Counted from the first letter of the stretch, positions 13,701 through 24,235 are shown. The stretch: DNA of 64,000 nucleotides from Anodontia alba (GCA_964016985.1 OZ024826.1:10075956-10139955), one strand, 5' to 3'. The notes: generated by a model not told the origin, from the sequence alone. A program made the numbers and translations.

Positions 13701-16700
13701 GAGGTAAGCATACAAGCGATGAGAAATTAGATGTAATTTCACATTTTATTCGAATTTTATTGTCATTTTCATTTAGAAGATATATTATTTAGACCTCGCC
13801 AATTCACCCATAGCATTTTGAAAGTTACTTAGACAAGATTCGCATGTAAAAACCCCAATACTTCTAAAATCAACTTGAACAGTTATTGTGTGCGAAGTGT
13901 AGACAAAGCTTTTTGTGGCAGCTAATACTTGTTTTAAGTACCGCTTATACGAAAACAAGCCTGTGCAAATATACTGAAAATTTTATCACCCAAAAGATGA
14001 AAATTTTCAGATAAAATTCTGATATTTTTCATATTTTTCTGCCTAAAACATAGATGGTGGGTTCTCGTTAGACCCGCCTCGACAAGGCGGTTGTAACGAG
14101 TACCTACAATCTATGTTTTTGAGCAGAAATGTGAAAAATAATGTATACCCCTGTAAATCTCAGTTTTACTATATAAAGGTGGGGTTTAAAGGGGTCAATA
14201 TTATATAGGTTATGTTATCGTGATGGAGTTTATTTTGATATACAGTAAACTTACGCTGTTAAGACCATCTTTGGTCATGCCTAAAAATAATCTTATAAAA
14301 GAGGTGGTCTTAATATTGAATGTAGAACAAAGTTCCAGGTAAAATGTTTTTTTTTTTTTTTTTTTTTTTTGTTTTTTTTTTGTTTTTTTTTTTTTTTTGT
14401 TTTTTTTTATAAGAACAGCCCATTGGGGCTGGCAAAGCTTATCTTAATAGCTGAGTGGTCTTGTTTTTGAGGGGTCTTGATAGCGGAATATTACTGCATT
14501 TGAAAGTAGACTACTGATCAACCTCAGGCTAGGAGGCGTTAACTGTGTTGCACAATAGATAACTGATCATAAAAAGGCTCAATGAAAAACGAGTCTACTA
14601 TTTTCGTCTGTTAAATGTGTTTCTTGTTCCAAAGGAACCGTGTTTCAGCATATATTTCTGTATACAAAAAATACCCCGGATTATTATATAACGATGCTGA
14701 GTTGACATACAAATTTGGTAATATTTTACATAGAGAGCACAAGCGCTCTATCAAATGCGTTTTATGAGTATCAAAGCGCAAACCTTGAATTAAAACCTCT
14801 TTTCATGATCTGAATATCGCCTTTTATAGATTCGCTTTCTGCTCTCAATAGCTGCTTCTGTTACCAGTTGTGTTGTAACGGACGTAATTTCTTTACGATA
14901 CGCTACACGATCAAACTTTTTTTTTTTTTTTTTTTTTTTTGACAACCTGTGGCTTTAATTTACGTATGAAAAGCATTTTGGTGGTAAATTAATACCCCGG
15001 CACATCTACGATACTGTCAGGACTCCTTGGAGATTAAATCATGGCATTTAAGCCTCGCTATGTCACCGCTATCCCCTGTCCCTTAGTGATTACAATGAGA
15101 ATGCAAGATTATCACACACACAAAGACGACCACTACATATACATCGCACGGTTTGAAAGGCTTTGTTGGGTGTACATTTCAAACTATTATCTTCTCTCCT
15201 GTGCGTCTCATTAATGTCAATTTATATTTCCAGCGCCATATTCGCATTCCATTTCTACAGAAAGGATGTCTGATGGACCCATAGCTGCTATAGTCGTCGT
15301 TGTTGTACTTTTGCTTGTGATTGCTGTTGGTGTCATCATTGGAATTTACTTCAATCTAAGAAGTAGGAAAAACAAAATACCCGAAATGCCTGGCAGTAAG
15401 TCCTATTCATCTGAGTAATAATTATATTATCGGGCCCTTTAATCGGGTTTCCTGATTCCTGTACCTTGCAAGAAAACGTAACCCTGGCATGGGAAAGATA
15501 TACAGCTGAAAGTTTGTATACGTAAATAAAGCTTGGACCCAGGGTGAAGTTAATCGACTGTAAAAGTGTTTAATCCCGCTCCTCCCGCCCCACCACACGC
15601 ATGATAAGCGGTATTCCAGGTATTGGTCTTACTCTGTTGCTTTGGGGTTTCTTCTCGGAGGCGATTGTTTAAAGTCTTGCTTTGTGTTATTTTGTTCTTG
15701 TATTTTTCGACCCTTTTAGCATTGCGATTACCTTGCTTGGGAACGAGAGACAGCTAATCTTAGCGCGTTTGGTACGTAGGCGTCTAAGGCGGTGCTCCCG
15801 GTGTTAATCTCACTCTTTGTCGCTTTCCGGCTTTGTGGTTTATTCTACGAGGCGATTGTTTAACTCTTGCCTTGTGTTATTTTGTTTTTCAATCCTTTTA
15901 GCATTGTGTTTACCTCGCTTGGGGAAGAGCGAGCTAATATTAGTGCTTTTCGTGCGTTTGTTATATTGACGCTTGTTTGGTTTTGTGTGTGCTGTATAGA
16001 ATCGCGAATTGCATTTTAGAGAAACGCGTGCACTTTGCATGACACTGGTTTAGAATTTTGCCAAGCAACTATAAGTTCTATTGAGCGAAAAGTACATATG
16101 TATATACTGTCAGGTGGAATCCATCCAATATACACACTACTCGCGATAAACTAATTTGTACAGTTGATGTCTGAATGTAAAATAGTACTGATTGTTTAAA
16201 ATTCTTGTCGCGTTTTATAAAACTGGTGCATTTTATGGAATTTTGATGGGCATTTTAGTTTGCAGAAATTACACCTATTATTTAGTTGGGTCTTCATACA
16301 TTCTTCCCCCTTTAAAGTTCGTCAACAAAGGTTTTGAAATTATGAAGAAATGCGCGGCGATTTCCCTCAGTATGCATGTTTAAGACTTACGTAAGTACAA
16401 TACAGTGTTCTGTACGAATATTTTCATTGAAAGCTCATAAGCACGAACGCTCGAAAGATGTCTGGTAAAATTTAAAACGTGTCAACGTTTGCAATCAAAC
16501 GTTTTCTTACAGGTTTATTGTAGCAGCCATATTAGACAAAAAATCGAACTTTTTATGGCATAAATTCATTTCTGTATACCTTCTAATAAAAGCTGTAGAA
16601 AATGGTATAGAGTTTTATTTGAAACGCAGTTTGCATGAAAAATTTACAGTTTGATGTCAGACAAGAAAATGGGGTACTCTCACTTAAAAAAATAGCTGAA

Positions 16701-18506
16701 GTGTTACTAACGACGTCATGTTTTGCATATGTGCCTGAGAAAAAAAAACATTCTGCTTTCTGTTTTGAGCGTTTTTCTTTAATTTTTTATGCGTTTAACC
16801 TGAATATACAAGGTTTTGTATGTTCAGAAATTATTAAGTATAAGCTAAGCCTCCACATAAAAGTGCAAGTTTTCGCGAAATGTAGTGCTATTATACAAAT
16901 GTTTTATATACAAACATGTCCGTTGCTTTCTTCTTATATCGAAATAAATCGTATATCTTTCTGATGCTTGGCTTAGCAAAACTGGAGTACTGGAGTCCGT
17001 ACTACTTGTCTCGTCTTTCCTAACATTTAAACATTTCCATTTTACTAGCTGTAGATGTCACTCAAAACTGCTGGATGAGTGGTAAACAGTGCAGACCCTT
17101 ACCACTTGCGCACGTTCTGTGGCGTCTTTTCAAGGGGTGTGGGGCGGAGGGAGGGGTTGTACTGTTTGCTTAGGCCTGTCTGTCTGAATACTTACGTTTA
17201 ATACGGTACACTAAATATTAGTCATCGACTAAGAGGTTTGTGTGCGTGCGTGCTTGCGTGCGTGCGAGCGTTTGTGCGTGTGTGTTGATAGTACAGTCCG
17301 TAAGTTCCTGTTAAGTATTCTGGAATGTCTGCACAAATACGTAAAGAATACGTTTTTCAAATGCATAAACAAATATTACATAGAAATCAATATCGTGTAT
17401 GAACAAAGTGCATGACGCGTTATGATATGTCCTTATCATCACAATGTCTGATCCCTTTCCTGTTCATAATGGAAACCTACCAACTTCAACGAACACTTCA
17501 TTCATAAATTATTTAATTATTTTAATTATTTTATTCATAAATTATTTTAAGCCTACCACCAAAATACTGATTGTTTTCACCATACCACACAAGGACACTC
17601 ATTATTACCACACCTCTCCCGACTAACCCCTCACAAGTACATATCCTACACTTTTGCCAAAAAAGTCTTCATCTAGATGATCTCGGCACATTGTCACACT
17701 TACATGGTTATGGCGGTAATGTATAATTCGTTATAATACCTTTTACCAATTTCAATAAACCCAGTTTATTTCGACATAAATTTGCCTCAGAAGCGGTATT
17801 TATCCATTTTCAATCTTGTAGACCGGTACAGATATCTATGCAAACAGTGCAGATCCGAATGTTAATTATCACTGACTTATTTATCCCTTATTTACAAAGA
17901 ATGAATGTATCCAATTTAAAAGATGGAAGAGTCGGATGAAAGAAGGGTTAAGATATTTTATTTGGAGTTGTCTCGATGCCCATTGAAAATGCTAGCATGA
18001 TACTTAATATAGATGAGTTTTATACAAAGCGCGGTTTATAGTTTCATGTTCGATATTCAAGATATTTTGATTAAACTAATACATCATCAAGTAGCCCTTT
18101 ATATACTGTACATGAATAACGACGCTGTTCGCTCACGTCCTAGAACTGTATAAAAGACGTTGCAAATATCAGAATAAATGAATGTATTTTAAATTTAAAC
18201 ATATTGAAAATCCCATCACCAAACATTGAACGTTTTCAGATAAAAATCTGATATTTTTTCGTATTTCTGCTCAAAAAAGATCGTGTGTACTCGTTGAAAC
18301 CGCCTCTCTGGGACGGTTCTAACGAGTACCCACAATCTATGTTTTAGAGTAGAAAAAAGAAATAGTAGGGTTAAATGGGGTCAAAATTGTATAGTTATAT
18401 TTTCATGATGTACTACAAACCAGTCTTAACAAGAACATGGTATTCCATTGCAGGGACACAGTTTCGTCACAGACATCTTGTGCATCCAGAGAAGACAGAG
18501 TATTGA
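730..18506 (+). CDS. Gene A: 3' part of a type I membrane protein with short tail (join 730-881, 8210-8342, 15234-15395, 18454-18506)
   Basis: Spliced model of the last four exons of a gene whose 5' exons lie left of the window. The first three exons match gene B exons 37850-38001, 43127-43259 and 54433-54606 in sequence and phase. Joined, they read openly for about 165 residues: a Cys-containing ectodomain end (the DUF7045-like part, family assignment from memory), a Ser/Thr/Pro linker, a Val/Ile/Leu-rich transmembrane helix, and a 29-residue basic tail ending HPEKTEY. Intron phases are 0, 1 and 1. The terminal exon joins in phase, stops at 18504-18506 and is followed by AATAAA. The function is unknown; the architecture suggests a cell-surface receptor or adhesion protein. 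It is a tandem paralogue of gene B with a different cytoplasmic tail. The model rests on splice motifs and paralogue comparison, with no transcript evidence. Confidence 0.72.
1437..2600 (+). mobile_element. Decayed Penelope-like element fragment, shared by both blocks
   Basis: Bases 1440-1560 encode, with breaks, a stretch similar to the C-terminal reverse transcriptase region of the better-preserved copy at 3089-4635 (pattern SFPLFDGNVPR, then TYGVCISQL). Bases 1878-1920 match the post-ORF sequence TTAATTGCACG of that copy. The counterpart at 38560-39900 shows the same decay, so the insertion is older than the block duplication. It is non-functional. Confidence 0.6.
2963..3088. repeat. Left 126-bp direct repeat flanking a Penelope-like insertion
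   Basis: Starts GAAGTACCTTGGGTCATTA and ends GAATTCAACTTCA. An equally long copy at 4768-4893 lies on the other side of the inserted element. The second block has a single related copy starting near 40432, so the duplication arose here. Confidence 0.75.
3089..4635 (+). mobile_element. Penelope-like retroelement fragment (5'-truncated, frameshifted)
   Basis: The open frame 3124-3660 encodes reverse transcriptase motifs: IGIPMGTNCAPLVADLFLF (the palm region before the catalytic box), then YLDDLL carrying the Asp-Asp catalytic pair, then the FLDLNLCISNG motif. A frameshift near 3625 moves the rest into the frame ending at 3955. About 680 bp of non-coding tail follows, the same tail seen at 58018-58413 and in solo copies elsewhere. 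The element starts abruptly, missing the N-terminal part seen at 59774-59980. The Penelope-like assignment rests on remembered motif spacing and was not searched. Confidence 0.72.
4638..5115. repeat. GAATTC-type minisatellite that switches orientation
   Basis: Degenerate repeats built from CACGAATTCAACTT fill 4638-4767 and 4882-4935. From about 4936 to 5115 the same unit appears on the other strand (AAGTTGAATTCGTG). The whole can therefore fold as a long imperfect hairpin. The core unit equals the end of the 126-bp direct repeat (GAATTCAACTTCA). Confidence 0.8.
4768..4893. repeat. Right 126-bp direct repeat flanking the Penelope-like insertion
   Basis: Same length as 2963-3088, with only a handful of differences. 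It is embedded in the minisatellite, which continues on both sides. Confidence 0.75.
5137..7203. mobile_element. 2.07-kb terminal-inverted-repeat element, no transposase seen
   Basis: Begins TATGGAAGCGTATTGGTA then CCCCCA, and ends with the inverse; terminal repeats are about 24 bp. GGTTTT stands directly outside both ends (5131-5136, 7204-7209), which fits a 6-bp target duplication. The interior has no ORF above about 75 residues but contains three GC-rich internal repeats starting near 5775, 6150 and 6538. The second block lacks it near 40640. Confidence 0.65.
5775..6690. repeat. Three ~380-bp internal repeats with GC-rich cores
   Basis: Each unit has a TCTGATCTGAGTTTGCCAAG-like start, a G-rich GGGCAAGCTGCCC palindromic stretch, then an AT-rich part with AATGACCTGTT. 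They make up much of the 2.07-kb element. The G-runs at 6176-6241 are an obvious candidate for unusual DNA structure. Confidence 0.55.
7678..7725. repeat. Poly-A tract
   Basis: Nearly pure A run, interrupted by a C and a G. Confidence 0.9.
7955..8185. repeat. GATCAG-rich dispersed hairpin repeat
   Basis: About 230 bp with opposed TGATCAGAAT and GGATGCGCATGCTGAG motifs, ending GTCAGAAGATACG. Relatives are at 12050-12250, 23820-24235 (split), 40385-40560, 42870-43105, 45810-46090 (split), 61200-61430 and 63225-63435. This family sits immediately upstream of the 8210 and 43127 exons in both blocks. Confidence 0.65.
8210..8342 (+). CDS. Gene A ectodomain exon (DUF7045-like, second half)
   Basis: 133-nt exon after TTTTCTTCAG, starting in phase 0 and ending TATG before GTATGC (phase 1). 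It encodes CTDGTSASVSPHICTTYQTP and ends AFNGTKY, with two Cys and one N-glycosylation sequon (NGT). It differs from 43127-43259 by about two bases in 133. This is far higher conservation than the flanking introns, so selection is likely. Confidence 0.8.
9041..9252. mobile_element. TTAA-flanked MITE with CCCTT ends
   Basis: Starts TTAACCCTTC and ends AAGGGTTAA, i.e. TTAA duplication plus CCCTT terminal repeats, the signature of piggyBac-type non-autonomous elements. The centre carries a hairpin of AGATCAGTTGGCTTCTGAAG type that ends in TCTGCACTGTTTG. Other copies: 12427-12601, about 27520-27720 and 44131-44344. Confidence 0.65.
10034..11651. mobile_element. 1.6-kb TTAA-flanked non-autonomous element
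   Basis: TTAA flanks it on both sides (10030-10033 and 11652-11655), and the second block has a single uninterrupted TTAA at 45407-45410. The ends are AGACACAC and GTTTCT. Sub-terminal inverted copies of GTAGGTGGGGTCCTATAAGG lie at about 10180 and 11570. A homologous segment in opposite orientation is at 47452 to about 48640. It contains no transposase. Confidence 0.7.
10700..10830. repeat. GATCAG hairpin segment inside the 1.6-kb element
   Basis: CAGTCTGATCAGTCTTCCCC and AGACTGATCAGGCTG motifs; the reverse-complement counterpart is at 48250-48390. Confidence 0.6.
12050..12250. repeat. GATCAG-rich dispersed hairpin repeat
   Basis: Contains TTGGCTATCCAAACTGCGA, GATGCTGATCAGACTGTGCA and GCGCAGGCTGGTCTGAAT in the family order. 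It pairs with 45810-46090 of the second block. Confidence 0.6.
12427..12601. mobile_element. TTAA/CCCTT MITE copy (reverse orientation)
   Basis: Starts TTAACCCTTGCCACTCC and ends AGAAGGGTTAG, with the central GATCCAGATCAG hairpin. The right TTAA is degraded to TTAG. Confidence 0.6.
12975..13438. mobile_element. Short inverted-repeat element with ACAGTGAAC ends
   Basis: ACAGTGAACTAATT at the left and AATTGGTTCACTGT at the right are inverted matches. Flanking sequence (GTATGG... and ...GTATACATTGCCC) is continuous in the second block at about 52340 (AGTATAGCATACATTGCCC), so this is an insertion specific to block A. Confidence 0.55.
13944..14225. mobile_element. PAL-1 hairpin-centred element
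   Basis: Complete copy: left arm with ACGAAAACAAGCCT, central stem GGTGGGTTCTCGTTAGACCC, right arm GTGGGGTTTAAAGGGGTCAA and the end TATCGTGATG. Confidence 0.75.
14241..14497. mobile_element. TA-type MITE of the CAGTAAA family with internal poly-T
   Basis: Starts TACAGTAAACTTACGCTGTT and ends AGCGGAATATTACTGCA, with internal AAGACCA / TGGTCTT inverted motifs. A 60-bp T-run (14347-14409) with sparse G lies inside. Confidence 0.65.
15234..15395 (+). CDS. Gene A transmembrane exon
   Basis: 162-nt exon after ATATTTCCAG, entering in phase 1 and leaving in phase 1 before GTAAGT. It encodes a Ser/Thr/Pro linker, a helix of about 25 Val/Ile/Leu/Ala/Gly residues (AAIVVVVVLLLVIAVGVIIG) and a stop-transfer LRSRKNK. 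The gene B match is 54433-54606. If the donor is ignored the frame runs SKSYSSE and stops at 15416-15418; gene B has the same arrangement, so an alternative very short tail is possible. Confidence 0.8.
15530..15990 (+). mobile_element. Penelope-like 3' tail fragments, two in tandem
   Basis: GGACCCAGGGTGAAGTTAAT, GGTTTATTCTACGAGGCGAT and CGATTACCTTGCTTGGGAA match the tail of the element at 3089-4635; part of it recurs a second time at 15778-15960. No reverse transcriptase is attached. Confidence 0.65.
18190..18410. mobile_element. PAL-1 hairpin-centred element (5' eroded)
   Basis: Stem GTGTGTACTCGTTGAAACCG faces CGGTTCTAACGAGTACCCAC; the right arm ends TTTTCATGATG. The outer left arm is poorly preserved. 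Confidence 0.65.
18454..18506 (+). CDS. Gene A terminal coding exon (short cytoplasmic tail)
   Basis: After TTCCATTGCAG, GG completes the phase-1 codon from the transmembrane exon to give Arg, followed by TQFRHRHLVHPEKTEY and TGA at 18504-18506. The exon is supported by in-phase joining, a good acceptor and AATAAA 41 bp after the stop. I found no counterpart in gene B, which uses long tail exons instead. The EKTEY ending offers a C-terminal tyrosine; any signalling role is speculation. Confidence 0.6.
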
Positions 18507-18546
18507 GTTTCATCCTCTCCCCTCCAATTGCATTGACCTGTACTGC

Positions 18547-18552
18547 AATAAA
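18547..18552 (+). terminator. Polyadenylation signal of gene A
   Basis: Canonical AATAAA just after the predicted stop; the cleavage site would be expected near 18565-18580. Confidence 0.6.
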
Positions 18553-18886
18553 CATCTACGACGTATTTATCTTTAAAACATAAACAGTTCAAAAACGCTT
18601 TTTCATACATATTAAATATGAAGGATGGCCGGTTCTTCATTTTGTCTTCATGTATATAAAACAGAGATTACATACATAAAGTATAAGGTTTAAGAACTTA
18701 ATATCAAAGCACAGATTCTGTTTCTGTCTACAATTAGTTTGAAGTAACGTGCTGTTACGTGAGTATCAACCATTCATCATGATAGATACTAGGTGTCATT
18801 ATTACATTATTGGCCTTTATTATTAAGTCTGTTTACATATCTACGACTGCACTATTAACCTTTCGGAATATTTTGAAATGAATATA

Positions 18887-19039
18887 CAGTCGAATCTCGT
18901 TATCTCGAATTCCAAGGGACTCACAGAAACACTTCGAGATATCCGTTCTTCGACATATCAGAGTTGAGAGAGTGAGGAAAACAATAAAATGAACAACAAC
19001 ATTTAACAAATGAATATGTAATTGGACTCCTGAAGTTAG

Positions 19040-19122
<83 letters not shown>

Positions 19123-19266
19123 GTGGAAAAGAGGAGAAATTGCTCTCTTTTCCACATTATTTTGTTACCTGTTGTCATAGTTTAATGTTAAAACAGGGAC
19201 CAGATTTTCACTTCGAGATAGGCGGTAATTCGAAATAAGCGAGTTCGAGATAACGAGGTTCGACTG
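18887..19266. mobile_element. Tc1/mariner-type MITE with TA duplication
   Basis: CAGTCGAATCTCGTTATCTC at the left faces GATAACGAGGTTCGACTG at the right, with TA on both sides (18885-18886, 19267-19268). The interior has a long AT dinucleotide run (19041-19120) next to an inverted pair AATGTGGAAAAGAG / CTCTTTTCCACATT. Confidence 0.8.
19041..19120. repeat. (TA)n microsatellite
   Basis: Pure AT dinucleotide run inside the MITE. Confidence 0.95.
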
Positions 19267-20071
19267 TATAAGGGGAATTGATACGTTTGGTAGATGTACC
19301 GCCAATGATTACAAGAGGGACAACATTTGTGACTTTCCAACGGCTCATTATAGCTTACTGTCTCTTTTGTCCCATAAAAGGGACATTGGCAAACAGTGTA
19401 GACACTAAACAGACGCCACAGAATGTTGCGGCTGATCAGGATCTACAGTATTTGCATTAAATACGAAGAGGAATTGCTGTGTGTTACAATGATTATAAAA
19501 ATAATCAAACGCCCCTTTTATTTGAGATCGACTTGAATGATTGAAAATATGCTATGAAATTCAAAGAGCAGAGCGTGCGGATATCATACGATATCGGCAC
19601 GCTTGCTTGATATTGCACGCTTATTCGGATTCTTTCGAATGTTACCGTTACATGAAGCTTCTCCTGAAAAGGGGGTCTGTCCTGGAACGACAAAATCTGC
19701 GGAGGCACATTCTTTCCTATTGGAATAAACCTCTACAAGTTTGACAGAGTTCCTTCATTGAATGTTTATCCATTCCACATAATAATAACTGATAATACGC
19801 GTAGGAAGTATCAGTGATGTTGGCCAGTTTTAGACACAGGTAACCATACAGATTTGTCCATGATCCTGGAGACTTCTCATAATGAAATGTGCTTGAGGTT
19901 CTGTAGGAGAGATTAAAAGATTGAGCATCTACTTACGTTACTAACGTAAGTTCAGTTTCTCCCTCAAAACAAGTGAACAGGGTCTACAATGTTTGCAACT
20001 CACCTAGCAGTGTTTAGACAGATCTACATGTAATAAGTGACTTGTTCAAGTTTGATGGTCAGTGGGTTTAA

Positions 20072-21254
20072 GGATAATCTGGCGGCTGACCAAACATGGC
20101 GCCGGAATTTACCACCTGTACACGCCATCTTAAAATATCAACAAAAATCACAAATGAAATGCGCCTCACAAATTGAATTAATAACTTAAACGTCAGGGTA
20201 TATCAAGTGGTTATTAATAGATAAAATGCATTTTATAAGTATGAAAAATCTTACGTTCTAACTTGCGTAATTTTGAGACAGAACAATTCCTGTTTTCTTT
20301 ACATGAATACATAAAGTACTTATGTCATTTTCTTTTACAATGTTCCATCTAGGGCACCGGAAAATAAGATATCCAAATTCATTCAAATAAAGACACACTT
20401 TTGCTTCCAGGAAGGCCACTCAAACAGCTCTAAACAATGTACATTGACCGTACATATATAATGTACTTAGCTGTCCCCCTTGCACGTGCAGATAGAATAC
20501 AAACCGGTATCCAGTTCGGTATATACATGAAAGGACAAGATTTTAGTTTTGTGTAGCAGTTTGGGTACCTGCGGACATAGGCATATTCTGTTTGTATTTT
20601 GAAAGCTGTTGGATATTTTAATATCCGGCTGCTCTAGACGGAACATTGTAAAACAAACTACGTTAGTAGTTTATGAATTTATGAAAAAGAAAAGAACACT
20701 TTTGGTCCCAAATTTGCACAAGTAAGAAGGTTAGTTTTTGCTTCCAGGAAGGCCACTCAAACAGCTCTAAACAATATACATTGACCGTACATATATAATG
20801 TACTTAGCTGTCCCCCTTGCACGTGTAGATAGAATACAAACCGGTATCCAGTTCGGTATATACATGAAAGGACAAGATTTTAGTTTTGTGTATCAGTTTG
20901 GGTACCTGCGGACATAGGCATATTCTGTTTGTGTTTTGAAAGCTGTTGGATATTTTAATATCCGGCTGCTCTAGACGGAACATTGTAAAACAAACTGACG
21001 TTAGTAGTTTATGAATTTATGAAAAAGAAAAGGGCACTTTTGGTCCCATATTTGCACAAGTAAGAAGGTTAGTTTTTTCATACTTGTAAAATGCATTTAT
21101 ATCTCTTGATAACCCACTTGATATGCCTTGACATTTAAGTTATCAGTTGAATTTATGAGACACGCACTTCATTTGTGATTTTTGTTGATATTTTCTGATG
21201 ATGTGTACAGGTGGCAAATTTCGCCGTCATGTTTGGTCAGCCTCCAGATTATCC
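20072..21254. mobile_element. TTAA-flanked element with ~180-bp inverted repeats and internal tandem duplication
   Basis: TTAA at 20068-20071 and 21255-21258. Left end GGATAATCTGGCGGCTGACC mirrors right end GGTCAGCCTCCAGATTATCC, and the similarity extends inward about 180 bp on each side. Between the arms a 337-bp unit is repeated twice (20400-20736, 20737-21076) at about 98% identity. No transposase ORF. Confidence 0.8.
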
Positions 21255-22755
21255 TTAAGATATCCCAATATTTCGGGCTCATTAAATAGCTGTAAATATT
21301 GAATGATTAAAAAGATATGCGATAAAATCCGAAGAGCAAGCGTGCGGATATCATACTATATCTGCATGCTTACTTGATATTGCACGCTTTTTCGGAAACC
21401 TTCAAATGTTACCGTTGTATGACATTTGATATCACACTACTGCTGAAATGATATCGCTTTTGTAATATTAATTTTGCACCGTTGTTAGGATTGCTTTCAG
21501 ACAAAGCATGTTGACATAATTTTGTCTATTAAGCATTTAATCGAGAAAAACTGTTTATAGCAATATAATAAAAAGAGTTATTGCTTTGGATATCTACGGA
21601 CACTCGCAAGCAATTGTTCTTCGATAGCCTAACTCAGGACAATATTCACCAATAACCCTATATAATACAAATGCAATATATTGATTATTTCCATTCATTT
21701 TACATTTGTTTAATAACCAAGAAAACATGATAAGTCAGAATGGGCTTCTCTTTGGAGTCTCTTCTGCTCTAGGGCCATCAACTACCGTATTTACCTAAAC
21801 ACGGGGACAACTTAAATCTTTCATCCCTGTGTTTCTAAAGGACTCGTCCATCTTTGAATCTGGTTAGAACTATTGTTTCAAATAGGGGTCTCAGTCTACA
21901 TTCAAAACAGGACGGCAGAAAATGTAGATCCTGATGAGATGCCTCATTAATCTTCAGAATCCACATTGTTTTCAAAATTAGGTTTTGGTCTGCAAGCCGG
22001 AAAGGGTCAAGGCCGTACCAATATTTGCCCTTCAAATTGATAACTTCCATCTCCTTAACAGACAGTTTATATGTAATGTCCTATCTTATGTGATAAATAA
22101 GAAAAAATGTCATCCGTTTGTCGTCTGCTGAATTTTCCAAGAGTAGTAAAGGTTAACATCTAACCTCATAACAAGATACTCTGTCGCTGTGCTGTTGACA
22201 CATTGCCACTGAGACACCGTCTGGTAAAACGGTGTAAACAACCATCCTGTCGTATACTGTGTTGTGAAGGTCAAGGTATCCTAAGTGTTGTCATGCCAAC
22301 TAGAATTATTGAATGGCGGCTGGACGTTACACTGAGCATTCGCTGTAGTAGAAATAAACCGAGACAAAAGATGACATAAATATTCGTATCATTTCGAATC
22401 CTGTTGTTAAGGTTGGTAAAAATCATCAGAAGCCAGTTTTGTAATAGGTTTTCTTATTGTTCAAGAATATAATATTTCAGATTTCATAAAAATGTCTCCT
22501 GGACACAATTTGCATGAAATGGAAATTCCCACAATGTATTTTCTGAGAAAAATATGAATAATTACCATTTAGAGAGAGTGGTAAAGGCTAATGTGATAAT
22601 TAGAAAAGACCCCATTTCGAAATGTGTCGAAATAAAACGCAAAGCTAGACGATTTGAATTCAGAGAAAGCATAAAGAAAGTATGTAATTTGATCCTGTTT
22701 CAACATGTCTTTGTGCAAATATTTAAAATTTTCATGGATGTTTTTCTTTTTGTAT

Positions 22756-23034
22756 CATTACGAAAACATGCCTATTCAAATATACTAAAAATTTACCACC
22801 AAAAACTGAAAATTCTCAGATAAAAATTCTGATATTTTTTTCATATTTCTGATCAAAACATAGATTGTGGGTACTCGTTAGAACCGCCTCGACAGGGCGG
22901 TTCTAACGAGTACCCACAATCTATGTTTTTGAGCAAAAATAAGAAAAATAATGTTTACCCCTGTAAGCCCCAGTTTTACTATATAAAAGTGGGGTTTAAG
23001 GGGGTCAAAATTATTTAGGCATGTTTTCGTGATG
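22756..23034. mobile_element. PAL-1 element with perfect 34-bp stem
   Basis: Best-preserved copy: CATTACGAAAACATGCC at the left, TGTTTTCGTGATG at the right. The central arms 22855-22888 and 22896-22929 are perfectly complementary around a 7-nt loop. Confidence 0.85.
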
Positions 23035-23819
23035 TATATTCCTATTCAGACAACAAGGTTAACGTACCAGACTACTCATTTTGAAGAGATTTAAAAAACT
23101 AGCAGTAGTTTTGATAGACACATTGTGTGAATGAATGATACCAAATTAAAAAAAAAAAAAAAAAAAAAACATGTATCACAAAATAAGTGTCTGTGTCGTT
23201 GGGAACTTGAATAATGTTAAACACGAACAGCCTTCTATAACAGCCACACAGTTCCGATTTCCCAAAGTGCTAGTATATTATACATTTAACCCGCTAATGC
23301 CTAGTGGACTATTCCACCTTAACTCTTTGTGCACGCCCATTTCCTGTAGAAGGGATATCTTGTTAGTTTTTATCATTATCATGATTTGTAGAATTTTTTT
23401 TAAATAAAAGTAAACTGTGAAACCCTCATCAAACGCCCCGTTCTTCGGCGTCTTATCAGGGTCTTCACTGTTTTTTTTTTTTTTTTTTTTTTTTTTTCAG
23501 TGTCCCTTTGATGGAACATTAGGTGTAAATGGGTTAACTTCTCAATTATCCGTCAACTAAAATACAGATGTTACAATAAACCTATAGAAGATCCTATATA
23601 AGTTCAATGAAAATGTATATACATGTATAAACTCCCATAGCAATCCATGAAAAAGAACTGACGGTATCGCACTGACGACTGTTCATTTACGTGTGAGAGG
23701 CGAACGGAAAAAAAACGGATAACAAGCAGGAAATCATTATGCCAAAACCACTGTTTTGTGCCTAGGAATAAGAAAAAGCTCTGCTTGATTCAGTGGTATA
23801 CATTAGAATATGAGCAAAA

Positions 23820-24235
23820 ACGTCAGAAACATACCTTTGGACATGTGCGCTCAATGAAGATTTAGCTCAGCCTGTGCATTCATACAGTGACCTGAGTCCA
23901 GTTGTTCAAAGCATCGTTAGATTAACAAGTTCGTTAGTGGTCAAAATGTCAACTGTTCTAATAAGTAGAATATCTAATTCACAGGTATTTTTTTGCTAAA
24001 AATTTTTTTTCAGCAGAAATATTAGTGTATATGCTGTATTTAATGATCAAAGTTTTAACGATATATTAAGTAATGACATCGTTAGTTTTGAACAACTGGT
24101 CCCTGAATATTTTACTGTGTGCATTTTTGACTGCTAATTGGTGTAACGTTTCTTCATGTGGATAACAAAGATTCTGATCAGACTGTGCGACTGCGCAATT
24201 TGATCTGAAGGTATGTTTTCTTACGTTGTGGCTCG
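23820..24235. mobile_element. GATCAG repeat interrupted by a MITE (about 23889-24113)
   Basis: Repeat halves at 23820-23888 and 24170-24235 surround a segment starting CAGTTGTTCAAAGCATCG and ending TTTTGAACAACTGG. A second copy of this inner MITE is at about 27862-28110. Confidence 0.55.

Larger units (their letters stand above)
8343..15233 (+). other. Gene A intron, repeat-filled
   Basis: A 6.9-kb intron. It contains TTAA-CCCTT MITEs (9041-9252, 12427-12601), a CAGTAAAATTCCGC MITE split by a 1.6-kb TTAA element (10013-11998), a ~465-bp CACTGT-ended MITE (12975-13438), a PAL-1 hairpin element (13944-14225), another CAGTAAA MITE with a long T-run (14241-14497) and a poly-T run at 14918. No other coding exon was recognised. 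Confidence 0.6.
15396..18453 (+). other. Last intron of gene A
   Basis: Contains two adjacent Penelope-tail fragments (15530-15990), a GTGC-rich simple stretch (17230-17285) and a PAL-1 element (18190-18410). Bases about 17020-17140 align with 54652-54780 of block B, the furthest downstream homology I can follow. The ORF at 16635-16964 shows no recognisable features. Confidence 0.55.

Noticed and set aside
16635..16964. 109-residue ORF in the last intron of gene A
   Set aside because: No domain, no splice context, no counterpart in block B; composition like the surrounding AT-rich DNA.
18921..19178. ORFs encoding YIYIYI runs (also 32711-33084)
   Set aside because: Translations of TA and CT microsatellites.
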